64,000 bases of DNA from contig NZ_RBAH01000009.1 of the NCBI RefSeq assembly GCF_003626695.1, positions 208,075-272,074 on the forward strand, written 5' to 3'. Each line of letters opens with the position of its first letter. The first letter of the stretch is position 1. This document shows positions 52,733 through 60,644 of the stretch, one piece after another. Made by a program: the position numbers and the translations under genes. The notes beneath the pieces were generated by a model. That model worked only from the letters and a program-made list of their open reading frames with translations, was not told the DNA's origin and did no database searches. This DNA is from Paenibacillus ginsengarvi. Its GTDB lineage: Bacteria; Bacillota; Bacilli; Paenibacillales; NBRC-103111.

Positions 52733-53218
52733 ATGAATGTTAAACGGGATTCAACCACTTTCTTAAAGGTAATTATTGTTCTGGCTGGAATTGCAGTCCT
52801 TGCATTGTGTATATGTTTGGTGCCCCATCTAGCGAATTTCGCAGCAAAGTTGTATCCCCATTTTGCCCCAATGAAATATCTCGTTTCCATCGTGATGTAT
52901 GGAGCGGCTGTGCCTTTTTACTTTGCGCTCTATCAGGCTTTCAATCTTTTACGTTACATGGACAAGAACACTGCGTTTTCGGAATCATCAGTACAGGCGT
53001 TAAAGAACATAAAGCGCTGTGCGATTACAATCTGTGGTTTGTATGTATTAGGTCAGCCGATCTTTTATTTTATAGCGAGGAAAGTCGACCCTCCTATAGG
53101 ATTCATCGGTCTCATCATCATTTTTGCTTCGTTGGTTATCGCCGTTTTTGCCGCTATTCTCCAGCGGCTCCTACAAGAAGCGATTACCATACAATCAGAA
53201 AATGATTTGACAGTATGA
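52733..53218 (+). CDS. DUF2975 membrane protein
   Basis: 161 residues with four membrane segments, near 12-35, 48-68, 95-115 and 122-145. The family pattern is KYLVSIVMYGAAVPFYFALYQAFNLLRYMDKNTAFSESSVQALKNIKRC. DUF2975 genes in Firmicutes are usually followed by a small XRE/YozG-type helix-turn-helix gene; here only an eight-codon frame and a terminator follow, so that partner is missing. GGGGTG lies before the ATG. Separate from the upstream LacI gene by about 95 AT-rich bases. Confidence 0.85.
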   Translation: MNVKRDSTTFLKVIIVLAGIAVLALCICLVPHLANFAAKLYPHFAPMKYLVSIVMYGAAVPFYFALYQAFNLLRYMDKNTAFSESSVQALKNIKRCAITICGLYVLGQPIFYFIARKVDPPIGFIGLIIIFASLVIAVFAAILQRLLQEAITIQSENDLTV

Positions 53219-53272
53219 GGCGAGGATATGACCATTACCAACACTAGAAGCTGACATAGCATAAAATAAACA

Positions 53273-53309
53273 GGCCCGACGCCAAAAAAGCGATGTCGGG
53301 CCTTTCATT
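53273..53309. terminator. Terminator after DUF2975
   Basis: GGCCCGAC/GTCGGGCC stem, 14-base loop, T-rich flank both sides. The rest of 53310-53525 holds no supported gene. Confidence 0.85.
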
Positions 53310-53525
53310 TTAATGCTTATGTTCGTCCTGCGGAGCCCGCGCTGCCTGAAAAAGCAATTCAGAACCAGCTCGCCGTGCCAATAGGCTGCCGCTTGATATC
53401 TTGCGCCGATATCGTCGATATTAGTTCCCCGTTCCCTTGTACTCACGAGGAATCATGTCTATCCTATAAGAAATCGTTATATATGAAAATGTGGCGATGG
53501 AGCAAAGCAGCGCGGGAGGATCGGT

Positions 53526-54401
53526 ATGTTAAACGAAATCTACCAGACGGAAACGTTGGAACAATTGAGTGCGTTTATACAGGAAGCGTCATCGCAAGAT
53601 AGGCTGCGTCAGGCGTTGTTTGCAGAGTTTGACCGTTATGCGGCCTATGCGAATATACAAGAGTGGAACAGGCTCGTGCGTTTATGCGAAGCGCTGCGTA
53701 TAACGGGTTGGGGGGAGCGCGAGCCTGTGGAGGCGATTGCCGAGAAATGGATCAACGGTTCCTATTATTCCGGTCTGCGTACCCGTACTTTTGACGTCGT
53801 GGAAGGATCGTCCAGGGGATGGAGCAAGCAGGGCAATACGTTTGTACTTGACGATCGACGCGATCCCACGGACTATGGGATCCCGGCAATAGCTACCCAG
53901 CGCAATCCGCTGCCGAAAAACCCGGTTCGGCTGGTCGGTTCCGGCAATTACCAGCAATCCGCGCAGCCGTTTGTGGACAGTCTGGAGGAGCTCAGAGCGA
54001 AGCTGGATCGCGACATGCGGCAGGAGGTATACGGAGAGAGCTTTGGTTACCTGGGCGTCTGTTGTTGGTTTAGTCACCATGACGACCCTTCGCCAAGTGT
54101 TCGGTATGAGTACTTTCATTCCGAGGAGGACGTTCCGGCAGGCTTCGCCGGCGAGTTTTATATTCGTCCCCGGCTGGAGTTCGGCAAGCTGGCGAAGCGC
54201 GGCGGGCTGCTCAAGCTGGAGGTGACCAGGCACTTTACCCGACAGGAGGGAGAACTTCCGCTAGAGAAGCAGAAGGAATTGTTTAAAAGAGAGCTGTTGG
54301 AGATTGTCGCGGTGCTGGACGGCAAGCTGAGGAAAAAGAAGCTTCCGTACCGGACGGATTTGTTGCGGGAAGATTTGACGGCTGTGCTGGCTGGCTGGTG
54401 A
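53526..54401 (+). CDS. Unknown soluble protein, first of a three-gene cluster
   Basis: 291 residues, no signal peptide or membrane segment. The N-half is helical (TLEQLSAFIQEASSQDRLRQALFAEFDRYAAYANIQEWNRLVRLCEAL). The middle is beta-rich (YYSGLRTRTFDVVEGSSRGWSKQGNTFVLDD). The C-half contains GYLGVCCWFSHHDDPSPSVRYEYFHSEED, then FYIRPRLEFGKLAKRGGLLKLEVTRHF and a helical tail. No family recognised. GGGAGGATC lies before ATG 53526. Its companions are an ankyrin protein and a SUKH protein, which are common in toxin-immunity loci, so an immunity role is a guess. Confidence 0.7.
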   Translation: MLNEIYQTETLEQLSAFIQEASSQDRLRQALFAEFDRYAAYANIQEWNRLVRLCEALRITGWGEREPVEAIAEKWINGSYYSGLRTRTFDVVEGSSRGWSKQGNTFVLDDRRDPTDYGIPAIATQRNPLPKNPVRLVGSGNYQQSAQPFVDSLEELRAKLDRDMRQEVYGESFGYLGVCCWFSHHDDPSPSVRYEYFHSEEDVPAGFAGEFYIRPRLEFGKLAKRGGLLKLEVTRHFTRQEGELPLEKQKELFKRELLEIVAVLDGKLRKKKLPYRTDLLREDLTAVLAGW

Positions 54402-54470
54402 ACGCCGAACCATAATGGGAAGGCGTATCCGGGTCGGCGGACCCATTTTCTTAGACGGGGTGTGCGTAGC

Positions 54471-55556
54471 ATGATTAAGCTCAAGGATATCGGGAATTTC
54501 GAAACATTACCAGACATGGCGATGCTGCTGTATGAGGGGAATGTGACGGCGCTGCGCGATGCGCTTGCAAGCGGCTGGGATGTGAACGGCCCCATGACAC
54601 TAAGCCGGTACACGGATGTGTATCCGCTGGAACTGGCGATTATGATGAACCGGCTGGAAGTGGTGGAGCTGCTGGTGGAGCATGGCGCCGAGTTGAACCG
54701 GAAGGACGACCCGTCGTTTTTGACGGCTGTCCGGTACGGCGGGGAACGGGTGATCCGCTATTTGGTAGAGCGAGGAGCCAAGCTGCATCTGCTCAATCAG
54801 GTGAAATCGAATGCGTACGATCAAGCGTACTACGGCAAAAAAGAAAATATCCCGCTCATCCGGGAGCTGGGGCTGGACATACGGAAATACGGCGGTTCGG
54901 TGCTGCGCAAAGCCGTATCGGACCGAAATCGGAACATGGTCGCCTATTTGCTCGATCAGGGCGTGGACATCAACTTCAACAAGCCGGATATGGTGTACCC
55001 GTATCAAGCGACGCCGCTCACGGTTGCCGTACGTGCCGGCGACTTGGCGATGGTGCAATATTTAATGGAACGCGGAGCCGATGTAACGATCGCCGAACGA
55101 GGCGGCGAACGTGCCTATACGATCGCAGTGAGCGGACAGCATGAGCAGCATGAACAGATTGCCGTCTATCTGAAGGCTGCCGAGCCGCCATTATTCCACG
55201 ATCTGGAAAACAAAAAATATGAACTGAAGCCGTTCAAGCTGTCTGAGCCGCTGGTGGAGTTTTTAACCGGAGAGGCGCTTCGTCTCGAGCTGCGGGCCAA
55301 TGAGTACGGCATCGCGTATGTACAGTTTCTATCCTTGACCGATACGGTTCCGATGAAGGCTGGACGCCAGAAGCTGCTGCGTCTGTCTGCAAACGTGGAC
55401 AACTACTCCCATCTTGTTCTCGCATGGAATCCGAAAACGAAACGGATCGGCTGCTACGACGAAGAGCATCAGGAGTATGCGGATTTAGGCGATTTTATGG
55501 CGTTCGTCGCCGAAGCGGACAAGCTGTTGATCGCCTTTATGGAAGGGGAGCTATAG
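54471..55556 (+). CDS. Ankyrin-repeat protein
   Basis: 361 residues, cytoplasmic. About six ankyrin repeats cover residues 20-235; the clearest are DVYPLELAIMMNRLEVVELLVEHGAELNRKDDP, SFLTAVRYGGERVIRYLVERGAKLHL, and ATPLTVAVRAGDLAMVQYLMERGADVTIAERGG. Residues about 240-361 are a different domain (YELKPFKLSEPLVEFLTGEALRLELRANEYGIAYVQFLSLTDTVPMKAGRQKLLRLS, and YSHLVLAWNPKTKRIGCYDEEHQEYADLGDFMAFV) that looks like a SUKH/SMI1-type or related beta domain. ATG 54471 preferred over GTG 54462 because GGGGTG sits directly before the GTG. Ankyrin proteins of this type often act as immunity proteins. Confidence 0.85.
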   Translation: MIKLKDIGNFETLPDMAMLLYEGNVTALRDALASGWDVNGPMTLSRYTDVYPLELAIMMNRLEVVELLVEHGAELNRKDDPSFLTAVRYGGERVIRYLVERGAKLHLLNQVKSNAYDQAYYGKKENIPLIRELGLDIRKYGGSVLRKAVSDRNRNMVAYLLDQGVDINFNKPDMVYPYQATPLTVAVRAGDLAMVQYLMERGADVTIAERGGERAYTIAVSGQHEQHEQIAVYLKAAEPPLFHDLENKKYELKPFKLSEPLVEFLTGEALRLELRANEYGIAYVQFLSLTDTVPMKAGRQKLLRLSANVDNYSHLVLAWNPKTKRIGCYDEEHQEYADLGDFMAFVAEADKLLIAFMEGEL

Positions 55557-55603
55557 TCCGGGCTTCCTCGCAAATGGATTACATAGAGTAGAAGAGGAGT
55601 GGC

Positions 55604-56983
55604 ATGATGACCAAAGAAATGTTGGATAAGCTGGCAAACTGGTATGAGGAAGACCGGCACGACCAAATTGCGGAAGCAATCGAACAGCTGCCGGAGACCG
55701 AGCGGGATGATGAAATAGTGGGCCATTACGGCCGTGCGCTTAATAATTTAGGCCGTTATACCGAAGCGTTGCAGCAGTTGCTGAAGGTAAAGCGACGAGA
55801 TTCGGTTTGGTTTTATCGCGTGGGGTATGCTTACTTTTTCATGCAGCAATGGGAAGAGGCTTTGTCGGCATTCGAGCAGGCCGAGGAGCTAGAGCCCGGC
55901 GATGAAAGAGTACGGGAGTATATAACGGATTGCCGCAATATACTGGCGCGGCAAGCGGAACTGATCAGAGAGCTGGACAGGGTGCCCTTTCGCGAGCGCG
56001 ATTTCAGCCAGTTCTGGGAGCGGAGTGATTATGCTGATGAGTCTTATGTCGAGGCTTCGCCTACTGATGAGCTGATCGCTTCCATCGAGGAGGAGCTTGG
56101 GTACAAGCTGCCTGCGGATTATATTTGGCTCATGCAGCAGCAAAATGGCGGCATACCGGCGAACACTTGTTTTCCGACTGCGGTACCTACTTCCTGGGCT
56201 GAGGATCATGTGGCCATTACGGGCATTATGGGGATCGGGCGCGAGAAGCCATACAGCCTATGCGGCAGCCTAGGTAGCCGCTTTATGCTGGAGGATTGGG
56301 GTTACCCGGACATCGGGGTCGTCATCTGCGATTGTCCGTCAGCGGGTCATGATGTGATTATGCTGGATTATCGCGTATGCGGCCGGGACGGCGAGCCCGC
56401 TGTCGTACATGTGGATCAGGAAGCCGATTACCGGATTACGGCACTCGCTCCCAGCTTTGCGGCTTTTATTGCAGGGCTGGTCGGCGAGGAGGTGTTCGAT
56501 ACCTCGGAGCAAGATAAGCTTGATGCGCTGCATAAGGTGAAGCATGCGCCATTTTCGCCGTTATTGCAGTCGCTATGCGAGAAGGCCGATGCGTCCAAGC
56601 GGATGGAAGCGGTCATCCGCGGCATTTGCACCCGGATTGTTGAGGAAAAAGGCTTTTTTGCTCTGCATGCGGATGAGCTTTCCATGCTGATGTACGATAT
56701 TCAGTTCGGGCTGTATGCCGCGTCCAATCCTGAGGTAACTCGGGAGTCGTATTTGGCGGATTATGTAAATATGATCGCCTTTGCGAAAGGATTCGGCACC
56801 GGAGGGTATGCGCCGGGCTTTATTGAAAGCTGGCTGGATGAACGGATCAAGCAGGGGGAGATCGTAACCGATAAAGGGGGATTACGCCTTGCGGAAGGCG
56901 CAGCCGAGCGGCTGGCGGATAAGCTGGCGGCTATCGAAACCGGTCTGCCTCTCCGCTCGGGAGAGAATGTAGCGGAGCAGTAG
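55604..56983 (+). CDS. TPR plus SUKH (SMI1/KNR4) protein
   Basis: 459 residues. Residues about 1-110 are three TPR-like units (DEIVGHYGRALNNLGRYTEALQQLLKV, SVWFYRVGYAYFFMQQWEEALSAFEQAEELEPGDERV). Residues about 140-290 are a SUKH domain (TDELIASIEEELGYKLPADYIWLMQQQNGGIPANTCFPT, SRFMLEDWGYPDIGVVICDCPSAGHDVIMLDYR, ALAPSFAAFIAGL). Residues about 290-459 are helical and unassigned. SUKH proteins are widespread immunity proteins against nuclease toxins. GAGGAG precedes the ATG pair (55604 and 55607). No toxin with an LXG, RHS or WXG100 module lies nearby. Confidence 0.87.
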   Translation: MMTKEMLDKLANWYEEDRHDQIAEAIEQLPETERDDEIVGHYGRALNNLGRYTEALQQLLKVKRRDSVWFYRVGYAYFFMQQWEEALSAFEQAEELEPGDERVREYITDCRNILARQAELIRELDRVPFRERDFSQFWERSDYADESYVEASPTDELIASIEEELGYKLPADYIWLMQQQNGGIPANTCFPTAVPTSWAEDHVAITGIMGIGREKPYSLCGSLGSRFMLEDWGYPDIGVVICDCPSAGHDVIMLDYRVCGRDGEPAVVHVDQEADYRITALAPSFAAFIAGLVGEEVFDTSEQDKLDALHKVKHAPFSPLLQSLCEKADASKRMEAVIRGICTRIVEEKGFFALHADELSMLMYDIQFGLYAASNPEVTRESYLADYVNMIAFAKGFGTGGYAPGFIESWLDERIKQGEIVTDKGGLRLAEGAAERLADKLAAIETGLPLRSGENVAEQ

Positions 56984-57103
56984 AGGAGAGCTGCCCGAGC
57001 CGGATACCAACTTTTTGTCGAACGAAAAAAAGGCTCACCTCTTAGTCCATGCTGTATAAACTAAATTGGTGCATAGAGCATGTTCAAGGGAGAGAAGCCA
57101 GCA

Positions 57104-58747
57104 ATGAAGTTCATTTATCCGCCAACGATACAATGGGAAGGCGCGGAAGTGTTTCAGCGCCCGCAGCAGCTTATGAAGGCATTCGCAGCTGCCGGGCACG
57201 AGGCCGTCTTTATGGAGCGGGGCCGCGCAGACGGCAGCATTCAGCTAAGAGAAGGAGTTCAGGTGACAGGCAACGGCTACAGGAATGAGAAGTCCCAAAC
57301 GCCGACTATATTATGGGTCACGCATCCCCCGCATTTTCGTATGAAGCCAATGCTGCAGGCCGATTACATTGTTTTTGATTATATCGACGAATGTACGGAA
57401 GAATTCGGGATGTGGCATAACGCCGATTTGAGAGCTGCCATGGAAGCGGCCGACATCATCACGGTCGTCAGCCAGCGTTTACTAGAAATCGTTATGGCGG
57501 AATTTCCGGGCAAGCCGGTATTGCTCGTTCCTAACGGAGTGGATTCCGCTCACTATGCCGATGCGGCAGCGCTCCCTGCTCCAATGGATATGGCCTCTTT
57601 ACCGCGGCCGATTCTGGGCTTTATGGGCTCTATCTCTACGTGGATTGACGGCGACATACTTCGCCGGGTCGCGGAGCTAAGACCTGATTGGACATTGCTT
57701 TTGATCGGTCCGGACTATATTACACTGAAATTAACTTTATCGGATTTGCCTAACGTCGTATTTCCCGGCCGGAAGCTGTACGGCGAGCTGCCTGCTTATG
57801 TCGGACATTTCGATGTCGGGCTGATTCCGTTCCAGGTGAGGAATATGACGAACAGCAGCTCTCCGCTCAAAATGTACGAGTATATGGCGGCGGGCGTCCC
57901 CGTTGTCTCGACTCCGATCCGGGAAGCCGTCAACAGCGAGCCGGTTTTAACCGGACAGACGGCTGAGGAATGGGTAAGTCTTATCGAAGGCATCATGGAG
58001 AAACCGACCGATCGGGATGAGTTGATCCGCTATGCCCAAAGCCAAGAGTGGAAGGTGAGAATCGCTCCCGTTGTCGTCCATCTCATGATGCTCGGGCATT
58101 TCCGGAGTATTGCGCAGGCCGATAACCGGATCAACAGCCGGAATTATTGGAATACACGGTTTCAGAACAACTGGGAACAGTGGAGGGGACGGGATCAGAC
58201 CTCGTTTTTCGCCAGGCTGATGCTGGAGCATTTGCCAGATTGGCTGGTAGAAGACATTCGTATGCACAAACTTGGCATTACGGATCTTGGTTGTGCGGAG
58301 GGCGACGGCGTTCAGGTGCTGTCGGAGGCGTTTCCAGAAGTTCGCCTGACAGGTGTCGACTTCTCCGAAGTGGCTATCATGAAGGCAACCCGCCATTACC
58401 CGCAGCTTTTGTTCCGGGTGGGAGATATCACTGCGATTAAGGAAGAGGATAGCGACGACGTATTGCTTACTTCGAACACGCTCGAGCATCTTCGAGATCC
58501 GATCGCGGTTATTCGCCGATTGGCCCGCATCACGCGACGTTACCTGATCGTGCTCGTTCCGTACCGGGAATCGGAGCCGCTTAGTGACGAACATCAATAT
58601 CGGTTTGACGATGGCGATTTCCCGGAATGGATCGAAGGCTGTCGAAGCATGTTCCGTAAAGTCATAGATTGCCGGCGTATCCCTGGCACGAAGTGGGACG
58701 GAGATCAATTGCTGGCCGTTTATTCCATCGCAGACCGTAACGAGTAA
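57104..58747 (+). CDS. Glycosyltransferase-methyltransferase fusion protein
   Basis: 547 residues, cytoplasmic. Residues about 1-340 are a GT4/TuaH-like GT-B transferase: IYPPTIQWEGAEVFQRPQQLMKAFAAAGHE, VVSQRLLEIVMAEFPGKPVLLVPNGVD, LGFMGSISTWIDGDILRRVAELRPDWTLLLIGPD, and SPLKMYEYMAAGVPVVSTPIREA. Residues about 355-545 are a class I SAM methyltransferase with the glycine loop ITDLGCAEGDGVQVL, acidic LTGVDFSEVAI, and DDVLLTSNTLEHLRDP. AAGGGAGAG lies about 10 bases before ATG 57104. It stands alone rather than within a polysaccharide operon. Likely transfers and then methylates a sugar; acceptor unknown. Confidence 0.88.
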   Translation: MKFIYPPTIQWEGAEVFQRPQQLMKAFAAAGHEAVFMERGRADGSIQLREGVQVTGNGYRNEKSQTPTILWVTHPPHFRMKPMLQADYIVFDYIDECTEEFGMWHNADLRAAMEAADIITVVSQRLLEIVMAEFPGKPVLLVPNGVDSAHYADAAALPAPMDMASLPRPILGFMGSISTWIDGDILRRVAELRPDWTLLLIGPDYITLKLTLSDLPNVVFPGRKLYGELPAYVGHFDVGLIPFQVRNMTNSSSPLKMYEYMAAGVPVVSTPIREAVNSEPVLTGQTAEEWVSLIEGIMEKPTDRDELIRYAQSQEWKVRIAPVVVHLMMLGHFRSIAQADNRINSRNYWNTRFQNNWEQWRGRDQTSFFARLMLEHLPDWLVEDIRMHKLGITDLGCAEGDGVQVLSEAFPEVRLTGVDFSEVAIMKATRHYPQLLFRVGDITAIKEEDSDDVLLTSNTLEHLRDPIAVIRRLARITRRYLIVLVPYRESEPLSDEHQYRFDDGDFPEWIEGCRSMFRKVIDCRRIPGTKWDGDQLLAVYSIADRNE

Positions 58748-58794
58748 GGCAAGACCATACGACCGAGAAGCCGAATGTCACCAAGGAATAAAAC

Positions 58795-58822
58795 AAGGGA
58801 GCGCCCCGAGGCGCTCCCTTTC
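58795..58822. terminator. Bidirectional terminator
   Basis: AAGGGAGCGCC/GGCGCTCCCTT with a four-base loop. Confidence 0.9.
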
Positions 58823-58828
58823 GTGCAG

Positions 58829-59587
58829 CTATTGTTTTTGCAGCTTGGACGGGTTGTTGATTTTGTACGGTACGGGATGCTTGGTCAATTTTTTGGCAAT
58901 GATTTTCGCTTCGAACGTAATGACGTCGCCTACGTTTAGCTCCAGCTTTTTGAGGGTGGCGCTGTTGCTGGACCACGCCGTGCCGATCTCGAGCTCCGGC
59001 TCCTGGATGGAAACGGCCTCGTAGATGATGACCTCATCGTCGTTGTCGGAGAAATTGTTCGGGACGGTCGTAAACTCCTGCACCGTCGCGACCATCTTGA
59101 CTTTATCCTCGGGAAGTTCCAGCTTTGCGGCCTTCCCTTTTTTCGCTTTGCCTGGTGGTTTGGCCGTTTCCTCGGTGTCTTCCTGCTGCTCGGCCGCGGG
59201 CGTTTCTTCTTCGGCCGGGAGCGCGATCGCGGCATCCGGAGCTTCTTCCTCTGTCGGAGGGGGGGCAGGCTCTTCGGCGGCGGTCGGCTCCGTTTCTTCC
59301 GCGGACGAAGTGAGTCTCCGCGCGAAGCTGGAAGCTTGCATTTCTTTCAAATACGCCGGGTGGATGCAATGCCGCTGGCCGCCTTCCAGCTCGATCACGG
59401 CGGTAATTTTATCGACATAGCCTACGATTTGGCAGGCGATGTTCGTGCCATATCCTTTGTAAGCATACGTCTTCGCTTTCGCCGCCTTATCCGACAGCAA
59501 GCCCCATTCCTTGCACTGCCGAATTTGCTCGTCCTCGCTTTCGAAAGCCGTAAACGCGAGAGGCTCGATGATGAACGCGTATTCCAT
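58829..59587 (-). CDS. Two-domain protein with long acidic Ala/Pro/Glu linker, unknown
   Basis: 252 residues. Residues about 1-90 are an ordered domain (EYAFIIEPLAFTAFESEDEQIRQCKEWG, YGTNIACQIVGYVDKITAVIELEGGQRHCIHPAYLKEM). Residues about 95-155 are a low-complexity acidic linker. Residues about 160-252 form a beta-rich domain (KVKMVATVQEFTTVPNNFS, LELNVGDVITFEAKIIAKKL) that resembles an OB fold. No membrane segment. Start ATG 59587 rather than GTG 59593, because GGCGGTG lies just upstream. If the OB reading is right, nucleic acid or ligand binding is possible; I do not know the family. Confidence 0.72.
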   Translation of the reverse strand: MEYAFIIEPLAFTAFESEDEQIRQCKEWGLLSDKAAKAKTYAYKGYGTNIACQIVGYVDKITAVIELEGGQRHCIHPAYLKEMQASSFARRLTSSAEETEPTAAEEPAPPPTEEEAPDAAIALPAEEETPAAEQQEDTEETAKPPGKAKKGKAAKLELPEDKVKMVATVQEFTTVPNNFSDNDDEVIIYEAVSIQEPELEIGTAWSSNSATLKKLELNVGDVITFEAKIIAKKLTKHPVPYKINNPSKLQKQ

Positions 59588-59788
59588 GGGCACACCGCCT
59601 TATTGTCTTATACGAGTATTGTAGCATTCCTGGCGGGGAAGACGCTATCTTTGGATAGAAGCCGCAGGGAATGGCGGACTTCGGCACGGCCGCGTTATTT
59701 TTTGCGGATACGGCAGGAGCCGCGTGCCGAAGGGCGAAATAAGTAGATGTCTTGTTTACCATGGTGTGGGACTGAGGAGGAATCGCGG

Positions 59789-60403
59789 ATGAATGCTTTA
59801 ACGGAGCAGGAAGTAAAGGCAGGATACCGGCTGCTGTTCGACGGCCGATCGCTTGAGGGCTGGGCGGCGACGCGTCATCCGGAAGGATGGCTTGTCCAGG
59901 ACGGGCATTTGGTATGCAAGGGCGTTACCGGCGGGTACCTGTTTACGCTTGAGCAGTTCGACCATTTCGAGCTGCGGCTGGAATACCAAACGGCTCCCGG
60001 CGTCAACAGCGGCATTTTCTTTCGCTGGACGGATCTGAACGACCCTGTACATACTGGGCTCGAGATGCAGATTTTGGATACGTATGCCAAGGAGACGATG
60101 GACAAGCACAGCTCTGGAGCGTTATACGATCTGGAGGCGCCTTCTTCCAATGCGGTGCGTCCGGCAGGCGAATGGAATCAAGTCCGTATCCGCTGCGATC
60201 AAAACCTGATTCGTCTCGAGCTGAATGGTACGGTTGTCGTCGACGCCGATATAAACCGTTGGAGCGTGCCCGGCCAAAATCCGGACGGAACCGCTAACAA
60301 ATTCAAGTACGCATGGAAGGACCGCCCGCGCCGAGGCCATATCGGCTTACAGGACCATGGCGGCTATGTCGAATTCCGCAACATCAGCATTTTGCCGCTT
60401 TAG
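59789..60403 (+). CDS. DUF1080 (3-keto-disaccharide hydrolase-like) protein
   Basis: 204 residues, no signal peptide. Typical DUF1080 blocks: GYRLLFDGRSLEGWAATRHPEGWLVQDGHLVCK, FDHFELRLEYQTAPGVNSGIFFRWTD, HTGLEMQILDTYAKE, HSSGALYDLEAP, EWNQVRIRCDQNLIRLELNGTVVVDADINRW, and the closing RRGHIGLQDHGGYVEFRNISILPL. The fold is a concanavalin-like jelly roll; some members hydrolyse 3-keto-glycosides. Usually secreted in other phyla but cytoplasmic here. GAGGAGG lies before ATG 59789. No keto-glycoside dehydrogenase is nearby. Confidence 0.92.
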   Translation: MNALTEQEVKAGYRLLFDGRSLEGWAATRHPEGWLVQDGHLVCKGVTGGYLFTLEQFDHFELRLEYQTAPGVNSGIFFRWTDLNDPVHTGLEMQILDTYAKETMDKHSSGALYDLEAPSSNAVRPAGEWNQVRIRCDQNLIRLELNGTVVVDADINRWSVPGQNPDGTANKFKYAWKDRPRRGHIGLQDHGGYVEFRNISILPL

Positions 60404-60433
60404 CTCGGCTAATTCCATATGGCAAGAACGTTT

Positions 60434-60464
60434 GAACCGCTCCCCGGAGCGGTTTTTTTCTTCT
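60434..60464 (+). terminator. Intrinsic terminator
   Basis: AACCGCTCC/GGAGCGGTT stem with TTTTTTTC. Confidence 0.92.
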
Positions 60465-60485
60465 TGCCGCGCGATCAGGTGGCAA

Positions 60486-60514
60486 TTGACGGCCAAACAA
60501 ATATCGAGTATATT
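60486..60514 (+). promoter_or_regulatory. SigmaA-type promoter of the PhyH-HEAT/solute-binding operon
   Basis: TTGACG, 17-base spacer, TATATT, in a strongly AT-rich stretch. Predicted start near 60521 leaves a leader of about 120 bases before 60645. Confidence 0.75.
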
Positions 60515-60644
60515 ATATATAATATATATTATTTAAAACTACGGGGGTGGAACTTGACGGTTTCAGGTACTGAATGAAAGATCAAGCGCAAGACTCGGAT
60601 TGAAAACTAAAAACAGTGATGACCCAAATGGGGAGGTTATTTCT

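Noticed and set aside
53195..53446. Possible 83-codon minus-strand gene between DUF2975 and 53526.
   Set aside because: The frame reads straight through the strong terminator hairpin at 53273-53309 and ends inside the DUF2975 gene.
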